From the IMG/VR virus record IMGVR_UViG_3300031507_000006, positions 1 through 55,703 of that record: DNA of 55,703 nt. One strand, written 5' to 3'. Source of the DNA: a virus. The notes beneath the pieces are model-generated. The model was not told the DNA's origin. It saw only the letters and a list, made by a program, of their open reading frames with translations, and did not search any database. Made by a program: the position numbers and the translations under genes. The first letter of the stretch is position 1. Every line of letters starts with the position of its first letter. Positions 54,758 through 55,703 of this stretch are shown here, in pieces.

Positions 54758-55200
54758 CAGACGTGATCCTTAGATTGAATTTCAACGGTGACACCAAGCG
54801 ATGCTGCCATCGCCAAGAGGGCATCGATGTAGTCCGTTTTTTCGCGACGGTCAAGGTGCTCGGTGGACATGTTGAGCTCGCGGTCTCCCTTTGGCGTGAT
54901 CCGCCATTTCTGTACGCCGCGTGTCGTTTGCTCAGGTAGTAGTTCCCGTTTCGAATGCTCGGCCCAAGTCTCCGCGTCGAACTGTCGACCAGCAATCCAT
55001 GCCTGTTCGGCGATCTGACCCAGGACGATCCAGATGAGCGCACGCTGCGCATCGCTGGCCTTTGGGCGGTGCACACGAATCGTCGCCTCAAGCGGCTCAC
55101 CATGCTCAATCGCAGCTGGAGCGTTCAGCTTCAGAAATGCAATCAAGCGCTGCGCGTCCTCGGCGCTACGGATCACGAAGGTGCGCGCCAGCTGGCTCAT
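54757..55200 (-). CDS. ninB: NinB-like recombination protein
   Basis: 147 residues from ATG 55200 (ATGA). Residues ~40-75 (ATIRVHRPKASDAQRALIWI then VLGQIAEQAW) and AETWAEHSKRELLPEQTTRG match the NinB/Orf family, which binds single-stranded DNA and helps RecBCD/RecA-type recombination in lambda. Neighbours are recombination genes. Confidence 0.85.
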   Translation of the reverse strand: MSQLARTFVIRSAEDAQRLIAFLKLNAPAAIEHGEPLEATIRVHRPKASDAQRALIWIVLGQIAEQAWIAGRQFDAETWAEHSKRELLPEQTTRGVQKWRITPKGDRELNMSTEHLDRREKTDYIDALLAMAASLGVTVEIQSKDHV

Positions 55201-55673
55201 GCCCACTGCTCCGGGAAGTGCGAAACGTCAGGAACCGGCACGCCGGCCGGCCACAGCTGGCGTTCGACCAGCTGGTGCACCGTGACCTTGTGCGCGAGCC
55301 ACCATGCCCGCTGCTTCTCGGCCTCGGTGTACTCCTTGCCCTGGTCCAGTTCGCGGTGGCATTCATCGCAGCCCGCGGCGATGCGGTTGTCGTCAGCCTT
55401 CACGCTCTTGCCTTTGCCGTGGATGGCCCAGTTCGAGTGACAGGCCATCACGCCGCGAATCTGCCAGCAGAAGTTGCAGCGGTCCAGCAGGCGCACATTG
55501 TCCAGCAGCACGCGGCTGCGAACGTACTCGTGCTTGGGCAACGGCACCACCGCCTTTGCCCGCTGGTCCGCAATGCGCACAGCTGGTGCTCTCGGTGCAC
55601 TGGGAGCGGTTCCCTCGTACTGGCGTGCTGGGCGCAGGGGAGGGGCTTTGCGCTTGATTGGAACGCGCTTCAC
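55197..55673 (-). CDS. DUF1364/HNH-like phage protein
   Basis: 158 residues from GTG 55673 (GTGA overlap with the gene at 94..375 across the junction). The core RLLDRCNFCWQIRGVMACHS then HGKGKSVKADDNRIAAGCDECH and ELDQGKEY matches DUF1364, a phage family with His/Cys metal residues similar to HNH nucleases, often next to ninB or rusA. It likely acts on DNA during recombination. Confidence 0.8.
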   Translation of the reverse strand: MKRVPIKRKAPPLRPARQYEGTAPSAPRAPAVRIADQRAKAVVPLPKHEYVRSRVLLDNVRLLDRCNFCWQIRGVMACHSNWAIHGKGKSVKADDNRIAAGCDECHRELDQGKEYTEAEKQRAWWLAHKVTVHQLVERQLWPAGVPVPDVSHFPEQWA

Positions 55674-55703
55674 GTCAAGACCTCGCGCCGCTGATCGAAG
55701 TGA
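55577..55703. repeat. terminal direct repeat, right copy
   Basis: Identical to 1..127; see the left copy. The DUF1364-like gene is intact only in this right copy, where it runs from 55673 leftwards through unique sequence. Confidence 0.95.

Noticed and set aside
1-55703. integrase, CRISPR array, tRNA genes, RNA or DNA polymerase
   Set aside because: None could be recognised on either strand. Absence was judged by eye from translated frames and repeats, so small or divergent cases could be missed.

Overview
The window reads as one complete, circularly assembled genome of a tailed double-stranded DNA phage. The first and last 127 bases are identical (1..127 = 55577..55703), so the unique length is about 55,576 bp, and genes of the leftmost minus-strand operon run straight on from the rightmost one across the junction. 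GC is high. The portal, capsid and ejection-protein set looks most like podoviruses of Burkholderiales (BcepC6B/Bcep22/BPP-1-like), and the LPS-type sugar genes fit a Gram-negative, probably betaproteobacterial, host; both points are inference from protein resemblance. No integrase, DNA polymerase, RNA polymerase or tRNA was recognised.

Layout. (1) Minus strand from 51930 through the junction to 4311: small early genes, two-strand recombination functions (NinB, a DUF1364 HNH-like protein, NinX/DUF2591, a YqaJ-type exonuclease and a Rad52/ERF-like annealing protein) and an inserted HNH endonuclease. (2) 4629-4751: a divergent control region with two 18-bp operator-like repeats. (3) Plus strand 4752-7263: a small HTH regulator, a cytosine-C5 DNA methyltransferase whose frame is broken at a run of ten G, and a deaminase-like protein. 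(4) 7264-7647: a non-coding stretch holding a strong pseudoknot-type RNA. (5) 7648-10746: helicase loader-like protein, DnaB-type helicase and a RuvC-like resolvase. (6) 10762-13754: small plus-strand genes, each followed by a sequence with the anatomy of an integron attC site (GCCTAAC ... GTTAGGC around an imperfect hairpin). This is a gene-cassette array with no integron integrase in the window, and it is the most unusual thing here.

(7) 13856-14165: a Cro-like gene on the minus strand and a divergent promoter/operator region. (8) 14166-22470: a tightly overlapping plus-strand operon with about nine sugar- and methyl-transferase genes (DUF115, two capsule-type, GT9, DxD glycosyltransferase, FkbM, TylF, two small methyltransferases) and a KdoO-like dioxygenase. 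It looks like a surface-glycan modification locus and ends at a bidirectional terminator (22472-22493).

(9) Minus strand 50741 to 22511, read right to left: small genes, terminase small and large subunits, portal, scaffold, major capsid, head-tail and tail proteins, a fibre, ejected internal proteins including a 1438-residue polyvalent protein with ART-like and zincin-like domains, then a lysis block (one-TM protein, GH19 endolysin, secreted DUF1996 protein, holin, lipoprotein). An HNH homing-type endonuclease sits on the plus strand inside this late cluster, with its ribosome binding site inside a 13-bp inverted repeat.

Nearly all neighbouring genes overlap by ATGA, GTGA or TGATG, so most start sites were chosen on that coupling.
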